64,000 bases of DNA from Avoscillospira_A sp052117125 (GTDB lineage: Bacteria; Bacillota; Clostridia; Oscillospirales; Oscillospiraceae): the NCBI RefSeq assembly GCF_052117125.1, contig NZ_JBQKJT010000009.1:62001-126000 (forward strand), written 5' to 3'. Shown piece after piece: positions 40,838 to 50,537 of the stretch. Position numbers and translations under genes: made by a program. Numbering within the stretch: position 1 is the stretch's first letter; each line of letters begins with the position of its first letter. Under the pieces are notes generated by a model that had not been told where the DNA came from, did not search any database, and saw only the letters and a program-made list of their open reading frames with translations.

Positions 40838-42100
40838 ATGAAAGCGTATTGGGTCAACGGCGGGCGGCCGCTGGAGGGGACCGTGGCCATCCACGGGGCC
40901 AAGAACAGCGTCCTGCCCATTCTCGCGGCGTGCGTCTGCTGCGCCGGAATCTGTGAAATTGAAAACTGTCCCCGCATCGCCGATGTGGATACGGCCGTGG
41001 CCATTCTGGAGCACTTGGGATGCCGGGTGGTCCGGCAGGAGCACCGGCTGATGGTGGACGCCACGACGGTGGACCGCTGTGATATCCCCGGAGACCTCAT
41101 GGGCGGCATGCGTTCCTCGATTTTGTTTCTGGGGGCGCTGCTGACCCGCTGCGGCCAGGCGGAGCTGTCTCTGCCCGGCGGCTGTGCCCTGGGACGGCGG
41201 CCCATCGATCTGCATCTGTGGGCGGCAGAGGAGTTGGGGGGCTGCTGGGAAGGATGCGGCCCAGGCCTGCGCTGCACCTGCCGCAGTATGGTGGGCTGCC
41301 GCCTGCCCCTGCGCTGCCCCAGCGTGGGCGCCACGGAAAACGCCATGCTTATGGCCTTGGGCTGTCAGGGCGTAACGACCATTGAAAACGCTGCCAGAGA
41401 GCCGGAAATCACGGACCTGGCGCGGTTTTTAACGGCCATGGGCGCGAAAGTCGTCGGAGCCGGTACCGGGACCATCACCGTTGAGGGCGGGCAGCCCCTC
41501 CATGGGGCCTGTCACAGGGTTATGGCCGACCGCATTGAAGCGGCCACCTATTTGTGCGCTGCCGCCGGCTGCGGCGGTCGGGTGGAGCTGGTGGGAGCCG
41601 AGCCGGACGCCTTGACACCGGTGACGGAACTGCTGGAGCGGTCCGGCTGCATCCTGCGGCCCACGGAACGAGGGCTGCTGCTGCAATCGGATGGACGGTT
41701 ACATACACCGGGACCTGTGGTGACCCGGCCCCATCCGGGATTTCCCACTGATGCCCAGGCCCCCATGATGGCGGCGCTGCTGCGGGCGGCGGGCGTCACG
41801 GAGTTTACGGAGACCATTTTTGAAAACCGGCTGCGCCATGTGGAGCAGCTGCGGCGGCTGGGGGCCGATATCCGCCAGTACGGCAGCCGGGCGCTGGTCC
41901 GGGGGGTGTCCCGCCTCCATGGCAGCGTCCTGGAGGCCACGGACCTGCGGTGCGGCGCGGCGCTGCTCATCGGCGCACTACAGGCGGAAGGGGACAGCAC
42001 GGTTCTGGGCGTCCACCATATCCGGCGGGGCTATGACAACATTGCCGAAACGCTGCGCGCTGTGGGCGCCCGGATATGGGAAATCGATTACACTGGATAA
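40838..42100 (+). CDS. murA: UDP-GlcNAc 1-carboxyvinyltransferase MurA, cysteine-rich
   Basis: 420-residue MurA-type EPT enzyme, the first committed step of peptidoglycan synthesis. Lys22/Asn23 equivalents are in IHGAKNSVLPIL, the fosfomycin-binding Cys is in LPGGCALGRRPIDLHL near residue 116, and PSVGATENAMLMAL, GFPTDAQAPMMAALL and the final Arg region SRLHGSVLEATDLRCGAALL are present. By my count it has about 21 cysteines, several clustered near residue 140 (GGCWEGCGPGLRCTC) where relatives have a plainer loop. So active-site residues are kept but the loop is unusual. ATG 40838 follows GGAGGGAG. Confidence 0.92.
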   Translation: MKAYWVNGGRPLEGTVAIHGAKNSVLPILAACVCCAGICEIENCPRIADVDTAVAILEHLGCRVVRQEHRLMVDATTVDRCDIPGDLMGGMRSSILFLGALLTRCGQAELSLPGGCALGRRPIDLHLWAAEELGGCWEGCGPGLRCTCRSMVGCRLPLRCPSVGATENAMLMALGCQGVTTIENAAREPEITDLARFLTAMGAKVVGAGTGTITVEGGQPLHGACHRVMADRIEAATYLCAAAGCGGRVELVGAEPDALTPVTELLERSGCILRPTERGLLLQSDGRLHTPGPVVTRPHPGFPTDAQAPMMAALLRAAGVTEFTETIFENRLRHVEQLRRLGADIRQYGSRALVRGVSRLHGSVLEATDLRCGAALLIGALQAEGDSTVLGVHHIRRGYDNIAETLRAVGARIWEIDYTG

Positions 42101-42136
42101 CACCGCGCCGGGAGGCGCCAGGAGGAACGAAACAAT

Positions 42137-43114
42137 ATGGAGCAAGGCAGATACAATGGGCCGTCCGGCGGAACCTCCGTCCGGCGGCCCCCGACAGGCG
42201 GACAACGACGATATGGCCGCAGCGGCGTACTGGCAAGAATTTTCGTCATGCTGCTGGTGGTGGCCATATTCATTTTCTGCGCTGCCATCTTTTTTAAGAT
42301 CACCGAAATCGTGGTGGTGGGAAATAATCTCTACACCGACGAGGAGGTGGTGGAGGCCTCGGGCCTTGCTCTGGGAGACAATCTGCTGGCCGTGAGCCGC
42401 GGCACCGTGGCGGGCCGCATTCAGGCCAGCCTGCCCTATGTGGAGGATGTGCAGGTGGGACGGGCGCTGCCGGGTACCGTTACCGTCACGGTTCGGGAGA
42501 GCGACGCCGTCTATGCCGTCTATGCCGCCAACGGCACGGTGTGGCTGATGAACAGCAGCGGAAAGCTGCTGGAGCAGGCCGCGCCGGGAGCATCCTCCTA
42601 CCCCTGGCTGGTGGGCGTCACGGTTCAGACGCCCCAGGCGGGCAATCAGGCTGTCTGCGCGGAGACCGAGGCACTGGACGCGGCATTGACGGTGATTCAG
42701 CTGCTGGAAGCCACCGACTATCTGCCGAAAATTGTGGAGATTGATGTGACAAAACCCTACGACATTCTGCTCCGGTATGAATCCCTTTATGAGATTCACC
42801 TGGGCGGCGTGGACCAGATGGAGTACAAAATGCGCTATCTGACGGCCATTCTGGCCGACAGTCAGATTGTCGAGGGCGGTATCATCGATTTGACCCTGGA
42901 AAAGGAGAATGCCGCCGTGTTCAAACCCTGGAGTTCCACGGTATCGGTACCGGGGACGTCGGGTGGTGACACGGAGGAACCTGACGGGGAAACCACCGAC
43001 CAGACATCGGAAGAATCCACCGGGGAAATGGGCGAACAGACGTCCCCGGAGGCGTCGGAAACGACGGAAACGGGGGAAGAAGCGGCAACGACCGATAATT
43101 CTGCGGAGAATTGA
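42137..43114 (+). CDS. ftsQ: Cell division protein FtsQ/DivIB
   Basis: 325-residue bitopic protein. A cytoplasmic tail (1-30) is followed by one membrane helix (ILARIFVMLLVVAIFIFCAA, about 32-52), a POTRA domain (ITEIVVVGNNLYTDEEVVEA near residue 55, VEDVQVGRALPGTVTVTV near residue 97), a beta domain to about residue 270, and an acidic Thr/Glu/Ser-rich tail (about 275-325) that is probably disordered. It links FtsL/DivIC-type proteins with the septal PBP. It lies 36 bp after murA. Confidence 0.9.
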   Translation: MEQGRYNGPSGGTSVRRPPTGGQRRYGRSGVLARIFVMLLVVAIFIFCAAIFFKITEIVVVGNNLYTDEEVVEASGLALGDNLLAVSRGTVAGRIQASLPYVEDVQVGRALPGTVTVTVRESDAVYAVYAANGTVWLMNSSGKLLEQAAPGASSYPWLVGVTVQTPQAGNQAVCAETEALDAALTVIQLLEATDYLPKIVEIDVTKPYDILLRYESLYEIHLGGVDQMEYKMRYLTAILADSQIVEGGIIDLTLEKENAAVFKPWSSTVSVPGTSGGDTEEPDGETTDQTSEESTGEMGEQTSPEASETTETGEEAATTDNSAEN

Positions 43115-43123
43115 TGAAATATA

Positions 43124-43152
43124 TTGACCTGACGATGTTTTCGCGTTAAAAT
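43124..43152 (+). promoter_or_regulatory. ftsZ promoter
   Basis: TTGACC (43124-43129) and TAAAAT (43147-43152) with a 17-bp spacer, about 70 bp before ftsZ, so ftsZ can be expressed apart from the upstream cluster. Confidence 0.75.
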
Positions 43153-43224
43153 AGCAGAGATAAGCATAATATAGCACAGCTGTACACTTTCGAGTGTTGA
43201 TCCAGATACATAGGAGGAGCCCAA

Positions 43225-44313
<1,089 letters not shown>

Positions 44314-44341
44314 GGCATTGGTGCACCATAAGAGCAGATCG

Positions 44342-44370
44342 GGCAGGAGACGAATGTCTCCTGCCTTTGT
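44342..44370 (+). terminator. ftsZ terminator
   Basis: 10-bp perfect stem (GGCAGGAGAC at 44342 with GTCTCCTGCC ending 44365) followed by TTTGTTG. Confidence 0.85.
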
Positions 44371-44435
44371 TGTCCCCTGATGAGAAGCGAAAGGGGAAAA
44401 AACACCATAAACCGGTAGAAATTTTCAAGTTCCTA

Positions 44436-44464
44436 TTTACTTTTTCGGTTTAGTATGCTAATAT
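44436..44464 (+). promoter_or_regulatory. Promoter of the yerC-methyltransferase-hslO operon
   Basis: TTTACT (44436-44441) and TAATAT (44459-44464) with a 17-bp spacer, about 50 bp before the first gene. Confidence 0.7.
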
Positions 44465-44517
44465 AAACAAACAGATCGGGCCGATTAGGGCCATTTTTAA
44501 ATTTTGGAGGTGTGGGT

Positions 44518-44829
44518 GTGAATAACCGCAATAAGCGATCCAATCCCGAAAATGACCTGTACCGTGCGATCCTGCTGCTGGAGACACCGGAGCAGTGCTA
44601 CAATTTTTTTGTGGACCTGTGCACCGTATCGGAGCTGAAGGCCATGGAGCAGCGTTTTGAAGTGGCCAAGCTGCTCAACCAGGGTATGATCTACAATGAC
44701 ATTCTGGAGCAAACCGGCGCCAGCAGTGCCACGATCAGCCGTGTCAACCGCAGTCTCAACTACGGTACCGACGCCTATCGGGATATTTTTGCCAAACTGG
44801 AGTCCGAGGACGAGGAGGACGACGCGTGA
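44518..44829 (+). CDS. YerC/YecD family TrpR-related regulator
   Basis: 103-residue helical protein of the Trp-repressor superfamily. The HTH is around MIYNDILEQTGASSATISRV near residue 60, preceded by LCTVSELKAMEQRFEVAKLL. GTG 44518 is chosen because TTGGAGG ends 7 bp earlier; a GTG at 44512 is too close. The protein is cytoplasmic and its targets are not known. It overlaps the methyltransferase gene by 4 bp. Confidence 0.88.
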   Translation: MNNRNKRSNPENDLYRAILLLETPEQCYNFFVDLCTVSELKAMEQRFEVAKLLNQGMIYNDILEQTGASSATISRVNRSLNYGTDAYRDIFAKLESEDEEDDA

Positions 44830-45575
44830 GCGCCTATGAGGCCCTGGCGTTCTCCTACGACGGATTGACTCAAGATATCGCATATGAGGAAACACTGAAC
44901 TTTATAGAGTCGGTGTTGCAGCGCCTGGGGAAGACCCCCAAGACCGTACTGGATCTGGCCTGCGGCACCGGCTCTCTGTCCGTTTTGCTGGCCCGTAAAG
45001 GGTATGCGGTGTTGGGCGTCGATTTGTCGGAGGACATGCTGACGGTGGCCTATGACAAGGCATTGGAACTGGAAGGGGAGCGGCCCCTGTTCATCTGCCA
45101 GCCCATGCAGGAATTGGAACTGCCTCAGCCGGTGGAGCTGGCCGTGTGCTGCCTCGACAGTCTCAACTATGTCACCGACCCGGAGGATGTCCGGGAGACA
45201 TTCCGGCGGGTCTACGACCATCTGACGCCGGGCGGCGTCTTCCTGTTTGATATCAACTCGGCGTACAAACTCCGCGGCCTAGACGGCCAGGTGTTCCTGG
45301 ATGAAAACGACGAGAGCTACTGTGTGTGGCGGGCGGAGTTTGACGAAGCGGAGAATATTTGCTATTATGGCATCGACCTGTTTCAACGGGACGGCGACGT
45401 GTGGCGGCGCAGCTTCGAAGAGCACGCCGAGTATGCCTATACCACGGAGGAGCTGACCCAGTGGTTGCTGGAGGCGGGATTTGGCCTGGTGCTCCCCATG
45501 GGGGACCGCCGCCTGACGCCGCCGCAGCCGGAGGAACAGCGCATCTATTTTGCGGCAGTCAAGGAGGAACCATGA
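44826..45575 (+). CDS. Class I SAM-dependent methyltransferase
   Basis: 249-residue small-molecule-type methyltransferase. The SAM motif is VLDLACGTGSLSVLLARKGY near residue 40, followed by the acidic GVDLSEDML, and GVFLFDINSAYKL near residue 136. The opening YEALAFSYDGLTQDI is typical of YqeM/YtxN-like proteins in Firmicutes. It begins with GTG overlapping yerC and ends overlapping the Hsp33 start (ATGA), so the three genes form one operon. The substrate is unknown. Confidence 0.85.
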   Translation: MSAYEALAFSYDGLTQDIAYEETLNFIESVLQRLGKTPKTVLDLACGTGSLSVLLARKGYAVLGVDLSEDMLTVAYDKALELEGERPLFICQPMQELELPQPVELAVCCLDSLNYVTDPEDVRETFRRVYDHLTPGGVFLFDINSAYKLRGLDGQVFLDENDESYCVWRAEFDEAENICYYGIDLFQRDGDVWRRSFEEHAEYAYTTEELTQWLLEAGFGLVLPMGDRRLTPPQPEEQRIYFAAVKEEP

Positions 45576-46447
45576 GCGATAAGATTGTCAGAGCCATGAC
45601 AAAGGACGGCTATGTCAAAGCCACAGCAATCACGTCCGCCGGAATAGTCGAGTGGGCCCGTCAGATTCACAAGACGCTGCCCACGGCCACAGCGGCGTTG
45701 GGACGCCTGCTGACGGCAGCTTCTATGATGGGCAATATGCAGAAGGTGGAGGACGGCTCCCTGACGCTGCAAATCAAGGGCGACGGTCCCCTGGGCACGC
45801 TGCTGGCCGTGTCGGACGCTGTGGGCAACGTCCGAGGGTATGTGACCAACCCGCAGATTTCTCTGCTGGAGAAGTACAGGGGGAAGTTGGATGTGGGCGC
45901 TGCCGTGGGCCATGGTATGCTGACGGTAATTCGGGACTTGCAGATGAAGGAACCGTATGTCGGCAGCGTGGAGTTGGTCAGCGGCGAGATTGCCGAGGAT
46001 ATCACTGCGTATTTCGTCCAGAGTGAACAGGTGCCGACGGCCTGTGCGTTGGGTGTCCTGGTGGACGTGGATCAGAGTGTCAAGGCCGCCGGCGGCTACC
46101 TGATTCAGCTGCTGCCCGGTGCGCCCGACGAGGTCATCGACAAGATCGAGGCGGGCATCCAAGCCGCCGGAGCCGTAACGCCCCTGCTGGAACAGGGCAG
46201 AAGTCCGGAGCAGCTGCTGGAGACGGTACTGCGGGACTTTGAGTTGGAGCTGCTCGAAACAACGCCGGTGGAATACCGGTGCTATTGCTCTTTGGACCGG
46301 GTCACGTCCACGCTGATCAGCTTGGGAAAGAAGGAACTACAGGAAATCGTGGACGATGGGGAGACCATCCACATCGGCTGTCAGTTCTGTGATACGGACT
46401 ATGCGTTCACAACAGAGCAAATTCAGGACATTCTGAAAAAACTTTAA
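45572..46447 (+). CDS. hslO: Redox-regulated chaperone Hsp33
   Basis: 291-residue holdase that is switched on by oxidation. The N-terminal core shows ATAALGRLLTAASMMGNMQK near residue 35 and IKGDGPLGTLLAVSDAVGNV near residue 67. The C-terminal zinc/redox switch has the CxC in EYRCYCSLDRV near residue 233 and the CxxC in IHIGCQFCDTDYAF near residue 267. ATG 45572 follows GGAGGAACC and gives the standard N-terminus. Last gene of a three-gene operon, followed by the tRNA promoter. Confidence 0.96.
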   Translation: MSDKIVRAMTKDGYVKATAITSAGIVEWARQIHKTLPTATAALGRLLTAASMMGNMQKVEDGSLTLQIKGDGPLGTLLAVSDAVGNVRGYVTNPQISLLEKYRGKLDVGAAVGHGMLTVIRDLQMKEPYVGSVELVSGEIAEDITAYFVQSEQVPTACALGVLVDVDQSVKAAGGYLIQLLPGAPDEVIDKIEAGIQAAGAVTPLLEQGRSPEQLLETVLRDFELELLETTPVEYRCYCSLDRVTSTLISLGKKELQEIVDDGETIHIGCQFCDTDYAFTTEQIQDILKKL

Positions 46448-46465
46448 AATTTTTGAAAAAAGGTG

Positions 46466-46494
46466 TTGACATTTGGCGTACCATCCGATATAAT
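46466..46494 (+). promoter_or_regulatory. Promoter of tRNA cluster 1
   Basis: Full consensus TTGACA (46466-46471) and TATAAT (46489-46494) with a 17-bp spacer, 75 bp before the first tRNA. Confidence 0.92.
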
Positions 46495-46568
46495 AACACC
46501 CGTCGATAGCGCCCAACGGTGCGAACGACGATGAAAAGTTGGGAAAACCCAGGTTTTCAAGGCCAAAT

Positions 46569-46645
46569 GGCCCGGTGGTGCAGTCGGTTAGCACGCCAGC
46601 CTGTCACGCTGGAGGTCGACGGTTCGAGTCCGTTCCGGGTCGCCA
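46569..46645 (+). tRNA. tRNA-Asp (GTC), copy 1
   Basis: 77-nt cloverleaf with encoded CCA. The anticodon loop is CTGTCAC; the acceptor GGCCCGG pairs with CCGGGTC; the T arm has GGTTCGAGTCC. Confidence 0.97.
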
Positions 46646-46674
46646 TTTTTACTGTGCCGAGTTTCGGCACATAT

Positions 46675-46750
<76 letters not shown>

Positions 46751-46775
46751 TTTGCACTGCAAATGCGGTGCAGAT

Positions 46776-46851
46776 GCGGGTGTAGCTCATCTGGTAGAGC
46801 GCCACCTTGCCAAGGTGGAGGTAGCGAGTTCGAGCCTCGTCACCCGCTCCA
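46776..46851 (+). tRNA. tRNA-Gly (GCC), copy 1
   Basis: 76-nt cloverleaf with encoded CCA; anticodon loop TTGCCAA; acceptor GCGGGTG/CACCCGC. Confidence 0.97.
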
Positions 46852-46884
46852 TCGGCTGAAAAGCCGTTATGAATAGGGAGGTTT

Positions 46885-46961
46885 GGCCCGGTGGTGCAGT
46901 CGGTTAGCACGCCAGCCTGTCACGCTGGAGGTCGACGGTTCGAGTCCGTTCCGGGTCGCCA
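46885..46961 (+). tRNA. tRNA-Asp (GTC), copy 2
   Basis: Same 77-nt sequence as the copy at 46569. A 12-bp hairpin (46965-46976 with 46981-46992) follows it, probably a processing signal. Confidence 0.97.
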
Positions 46962-47016
46962 TATGAGAAGCTGAGAGCGTTCTCAGCTTCTCAACTCCCC
47001 GACGAATACCGCAGAT

Positions 47017-47092
47017 GCGGGTGTAGCTCATCTGGTAGAGCGCCACCTTGCCAAGGTGGAGGTAGCGAGTTCGAGCCTCGTCACCCGCTCCA
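47017..47092 (+). tRNA. tRNA-Gly (GCC), copy 2
   Basis: Same 76-nt sequence as the copy at 46776; the preceding GCAGAT is shared as well, so the duplicated unit reaches beyond the tRNA. Confidence 0.97.
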
Positions 47093-47130
47093 AAAGCACA
47101 CAAACGGTTCGCCGTTTGTGTGCTTTTTCC
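47093..47130 (+). terminator. Terminator of tRNA cluster 1
   Basis: Long stem (AAAGCACACAAACGG with CCGTTTGTGTGCTTT) around a TTCG loop, ending in a T-run. Confidence 0.92.
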
Positions 47131-47195
47131 TTTTCTGCTGTGGTAAAGTGACATACAATATGATAAAATGGAGAAAACGGAAAGGGGAGACCGCC

Positions 47196-49013
47196 TTGAA
47201 GGAGTGGAAGATGGTGGCCAGGATGCTGCGGTGCAGCTGGCGGCCGCTGTTTGAATTTGAATTGCTGTTCAAGCTGCTGGCACTGACGGTGTTTACACCG
47301 GTGTTCTCCCTGTCGGTCCGGGGCGTCATGGCGGCCAATGGCTACGACTATCTGACCGTGGACAATATTGGGCCGTTTTTACAGAACCCCATCACTTGGG
47401 TACTGCTGTTTGTGGTCATTCTCCTGGTGGCTTTTTATGTGCTGCTGGATATTGGCGCGATTCTCTACGCTGTGGATCAGGGTCGGCTGGGCTGCCGGGC
47501 AGATATCCTGTCTATGCTCCGAGCGGCGTGGCGGGCGGCGTGGCGGGTGTTCCGGCCCCGGAACTGGCCTCTGGCCGTGATGGCGCTGCTGCTGCTGCCG
47601 GTGATGAACATTGGTATTCTGCCGGGCTTTATCAGCACGGTGGCCATTCCAGAGGCGGTGGAGGACCTACTGAGCAAACACCCGGGATGGGTGTGGTGTG
47701 CTGTGGCGGTTTTGGCGGCGCTGACGGTTGTGGTGCTCCGCTGGCTCTATGTATTCCATTTTTACGCCCTCCAGGGCTGTCCGTTTCGTAAGGCTCGCCG
47801 CCGCAGCATTGAGCTGGGCCGGGGCAGCCGTCTGCGGGATTTGCTGACCTTTGGCGCATTGCAGATGGCGGGCGCGATTTTCTTTGCCATCCTCGTGATG
47901 GCACTGCTGGCGGGCTTTGTGTTTCTCTCCAAGCTGTTCACGGAGTCGGTGGTGTTGGACGCAGTGCTGATGGGCACCGTATGGGTGACGCTGAGTATTC
48001 TGCTGCTGCTGTTTTCCGTCCTGTCGGTACCGGTGGGCTTTGGCTGTATCAGCGCCCTGTTTTACGTCCGGATGGACCAGAAAGGATATGAACTGCCCCA
48101 GACCATGGCTGTGAATTTGCAGCATCGCCGGGGCAGTCGGTGGCTGCGGACGGCGGAGGCGGCGCTGCTGGTGTTGTCGGTGGCGTTCTGCGCCTATTAC
48201 GCCTATCAGGCGTCCATCGGCGAGACCAATTTCAATGTGGAATATGTCCACACCATGGAGGTGACGGCCCATCGCGGCGCATCCAAGGACTATCCGGAGA
48301 ACACCATGCTCGCCTTTGAGGGGGCGCTGGAAATGGGCGCCGATTGGATTGAACTGGACGTACAGCAGACCCGGGACGGCGTGCTGATTGTGATGCACGA
48401 CAGTAATCTGCGCCGGACCACCGGGGATCCCCGCAACATCTGGGAGGTGGACTACAAGGAAGTGGCCCAGCTGGACGCAGGCGAATGGTTTGCGCCGGAG
48501 TATGCCGGTACGCCCATTCCCACCCTGGCGGAGGTCCTGGAGTGGGCCAGGGATAACGATATGCGTCTGAATATTGAACTGAAACCCACAGGCCATGAGA
48601 CGGATTTTGCCAAGTCTGTGGTGGAGCTGGTGCGCAACTTTGATTATATGGACCGGTGTGTGATTACGTCCCAGTCCTATGAGACGCTACAGCAGGTCCG
48701 GGACTGCGATGAGGAAGCGCAGACCGTCTATGTTATGGCCGTGGCCTATGGCAATCTGTTGAAGCTCAAGGCGGCGGATACGTTCAGCGTCAAATCCATC
48801 AATATCACCTCTTCCATGGTGGGACGGCTGCACAACGCCCAAAAGCAGTTGTACGCGTGGACGGTGAATTCTGAGAAGTCCATGGAGAAGATGGTGCAGT
48901 TGGGTGTGGACAACATTATCACCGATAATGTGCCAATGGCCAAAGCGGTGGTTTACGCCAATAAGACCAGTGGATTGATCCAACGATACCTGGAATTTCT
49001 GGAGAATTTCTAA
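47196..49013 (+). CDS. Glycerophosphodiester phosphodiesterase with N-terminal membrane domain
   Basis: 605-residue protein. Residues 1-340 form a polytopic domain of the GDPD-associated membrane type (about seven or eight hydrophobic segments, such as WVLLFVVILLVAFYVLL and MAGAIFFAILVMALLAGFVF). Residues about 350-600 form the GDPD domain: VTAHRGASKDYPENTMLAFE (catalytic His and Glu), IELDVQQTRDGVLIVMHDSN, LNIELKPTG near residue 450, and YAWTVNSEKSMEKMVQLGVD near the end. It hydrolyses glycerophosphodiesters and may act on lipid headgroups or teichoic acid. TTG 47196 has GGGGAG 6 bp upstream; ATG 47160 is possible but lies in a likely -10 region. It sits between two tRNA clusters. Confidence 0.9.
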   Translation: MKEWKMVARMLRCSWRPLFEFELLFKLLALTVFTPVFSLSVRGVMAANGYDYLTVDNIGPFLQNPITWVLLFVVILLVAFYVLLDIGAILYAVDQGRLGCRADILSMLRAAWRAAWRVFRPRNWPLAVMALLLLPVMNIGILPGFISTVAIPEAVEDLLSKHPGWVWCAVAVLAALTVVVLRWLYVFHFYALQGCPFRKARRRSIELGRGSRLRDLLTFGALQMAGAIFFAILVMALLAGFVFLSKLFTESVVLDAVLMGTVWVTLSILLLLFSVLSVPVGFGCISALFYVRMDQKGYELPQTMAVNLQHRRGSRWLRTAEAALLVLSVAFCAYYAYQASIGETNFNVEYVHTMEVTAHRGASKDYPENTMLAFEGALEMGADWIELDVQQTRDGVLIVMHDSNLRRTTGDPRNIWEVDYKEVAQLDAGEWFAPEYAGTPIPTLAEVLEWARDNDMRLNIELKPTGHETDFAKSVVELVRNFDYMDRCVITSQSYETLQQVRDCDEEAQTVYVMAVAYGNLLKLKAADTFSVKSINITSSMVGRLHNAQKQLYAWTVNSEKSMEKMVQLGVDNIITDNVPMAKAVVYANKTSGLIQRYLEFLENF

Positions 49014-49059
49014 CGTTTGGACAAAAACGAAAAAGAATGAAATTTTTCTCAAAAAACCG

Positions 49060-49089
49060 TTGACAAAAAGGGGGGGATGCGTGTATAAT
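49060..49089 (+). promoter_or_regulatory. Promoter of tRNA cluster 2
   Basis: TTGACA (49060-49065) and TATAAT (49084-49089) with an 18-bp spacer containing a run of seven G. Confidence 0.88.
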
Positions 49090-49157
49090 AAATCACGCGT
49101 TGAGGACAAGACGCCGAAAAACATCGGCAAAAAGTTCGGAAAACGCGGCGAACTGTT

Positions 49158-49233
49158 GGGAGCATAGCTCAGCTGGGAGAGCACATGCCTTACAAGCATG
49201 GGGTCACAGGTTCGAGCCCTGTTGTTCCCACCA
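49158..49233 (+). tRNA. tRNA-Val (TAC)
   Basis: 76-nt cloverleaf with encoded CCA; anticodon loop CTTACAA; acceptor GGGAGCA paired with TGTTCCC with one G-T. Confidence 0.96.
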
Positions 49234-49237
49234 ATTT

Positions 49238-49314
49238 GGCCCGGTGGTGCAGTCGGTTAGCACGCCAGCCTGTCACGCTGGAGGTCGACGGTTCGAGTCC
49301 GTTCCGGGTCGCCA
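49238..49314 (+). tRNA. tRNA-Asp (GTC), copy 3
   Basis: Same 77-nt sequence as the two copies in cluster 1, anticodon GTC, CCA encoded. The spacer after it is nearly the one in cluster 1. Confidence 0.97.
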
Positions 49315-49343
49315 TTTTTACTGTGCCGAAGTACGGCACATAT

Positions 49344-49419
<76 letters not shown>

Positions 49420-49449
49420 CTTCTGAAAGATTTGTTTAGAAAAAACTTC

Positions 49450-49478
49450 TTGACAAACCTGGAAGAATGTGATATAAT
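49450..49478 (+). promoter_or_regulatory. Internal promoter for tRNA-Gly/tRNA-Cys
   Basis: Full consensus TTGACA (49450-49455) and TATAAT (49473-49478) with a 17-bp spacer, 31 bp before tRNA-Gly. Thus the last two tRNAs have their own start. Confidence 0.9.
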
Positions 49479-49508
49479 TCTTGCGTTCGCTGGTACACAG
49501 CGTGATAC

Positions 49509-49584
49509 GCGGGTGTAGCTCATCTGGTAGAGCGCCACCTTGCCAAGGTGGAGGTAGCGAGTTCGAGCCTCGTCACCCGCTCCA
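49509..49584 (+). tRNA. tRNA-Gly (GCC), copy 3
   Basis: Same 76-nt sequence as the two cluster 1 copies; anticodon GCC; CCA encoded. Confidence 0.97.
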
Positions 49585-49587
49585 TAC

Positions 49588-49662
49588 GGTGCCATGGCCA
49601 AGTGGTAAGGCAAAGGTCTGCAAAACCTTTATTCCCCAGTTCGAATCTGGGTGGCACCTCCA
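49588..49662 (+). tRNA. tRNA-Cys (GCA)
   Basis: 75-nt cloverleaf with encoded CCA; anticodon loop CTGCAAA; acceptor GGTGCCA/TGGCACC. Confidence 0.96.
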
Positions 49663-49692
49663 AAAAGACACACCGTATGGTGTGTCTTTTTT
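49663..49692 (+). terminator. Terminator of tRNA cluster 2
   Basis: Stem AAAGACACACC with GGTGTGTCTTT around GTAT, ending in a run of T. Confidence 0.9.
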
Positions 49693-49746
49693 TGCGCAGC
49701 GTCATATGTTATATCATCCCATTTCGTGCAAGCAAGTGAGGTACCT

Positions 49747-50142
49747 ATGACAAAGTATGAACAGGCGATCTTTGAGCTGATTGAATCTTCCCGCAGCCAT
49801 CTGACGGCGGAGCAAATTTACGCCACGCTGAAGCAGCGCTATCCCACCATCGTTTTGGCGACGGTCTATAATAATTTGAAAAAGCTGAGTCAATCCGGAA
49901 TGGTGCACAAAGTCACTGTGGAAGGACAGCCCGACCGGTACGACCGCCGGATACGGCACGACCACCTGATTTGTGCCGACTGTGGCGCACTGCTGGACAT
50001 TGACCTGGGAGATATGATCCAGCAGTTTCAGGAACGTGTCCCGGAGTTGCTGCTGGGATATGACTTGCGTCTGCTGTATCGCTGTGAAGCGTGCCGCCGG
50101 AAGCGGGAGGCAAGCCCCAAGGAAGGGGAGGGGCAGACATGA
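49747..50142 (+). CDS. Fur family transcriptional regulator (PerR-like)
   Basis: 131-residue metal-dependent repressor. The winged helix spans residues 1-75 (HLTAEQIYATLKQRYPTIVL, ATVYNNLKKLSQSGMVHKV). The dimer domain has the DRYDRRIRHDHLICADCG metal site near residue 60-77 and two CxxC zinc pairs (CADC and CEAC). The length and the RHDHLIC motif suit PerR or Fur; the exact metal is not shown. ATG 49747 lacks a strong ribosome site (GAGGTACC). It overlaps the next gene by 4 bp, so it leads an operon with a secreted nuclease. Confidence 0.9.
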   Translation: MTKYEQAIFELIESSRSHLTAEQIYATLKQRYPTIVLATVYNNLKKLSQSGMVHKVTVEGQPDRYDRRIRHDHLICADCGALLDIDLGDMIQQFQERVPELLLGYDLRLLYRCEACRRKREASPKEGEGQT

Positions 50143-50537
50143 CGGTGCTGGTTTGTCTCGATGACAGAAACGGTATGCAGTTCAATGGCCGCCGACAGAG
50201 CCGGGACCGCGTGGTGTCGGCCCATCTGATGAAGGACAGCAAGGGTATTTTGTATGTGGCGCCCCAGTCGGTGCCGTTGTTTCCAACGGAGACGGCGCTG
50301 GCTGTGACAGAGGACGTCCTGAGGGATACGCCGGAGGACGGCGTCTGCTTTGTGGAAACGCCGCCTCTGGGCCCGGCAGCGCCCCGGATACACCGCCTCA
50401 TTGTCTATCGATGGAATCGGGTCTATCCCACCGACAGGGTGCTGGATTTGCAATTGGACCATTGGACGCTGCGGGAACGGTCGGAGTTTCCCGGCAGTTC
50501 TCACCCCAAAATCACCAGGGAGGTATACGAACCATGA
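50139..50537 (+). CDS. Uncharacterised protein between Fur-like regulator and nuclease
   Basis: 132-residue soluble protein starting MTVLVCLDDRNGMQFNGRRQ. I do not recognise a defined domain with confidence. Seen features are a hydrophobic beta start, RRQSRDRVVSAHLMKDSKGI near residue 18, and a later FVETPPLGP turn. It has no signal peptide or membrane helix. It overlaps both neighbours by 4 bp (ATGA), so its translation is tied to the Fur-like regulator and the lipoprotein nuclease. Proteins like this recur next to EndA-type nucleases in Clostridia, in my recollection; function unknown. Confidence 0.75.
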   Translation: MTVLVCLDDRNGMQFNGRRQSRDRVVSAHLMKDSKGILYVAPQSVPLFPTETALAVTEDVLRDTPEDGVCFVETPPLGPAAPRIHRLIVYRWNRVYPTDRVLDLQLDHWTLRERSEFPGSSHPKITREVYEP

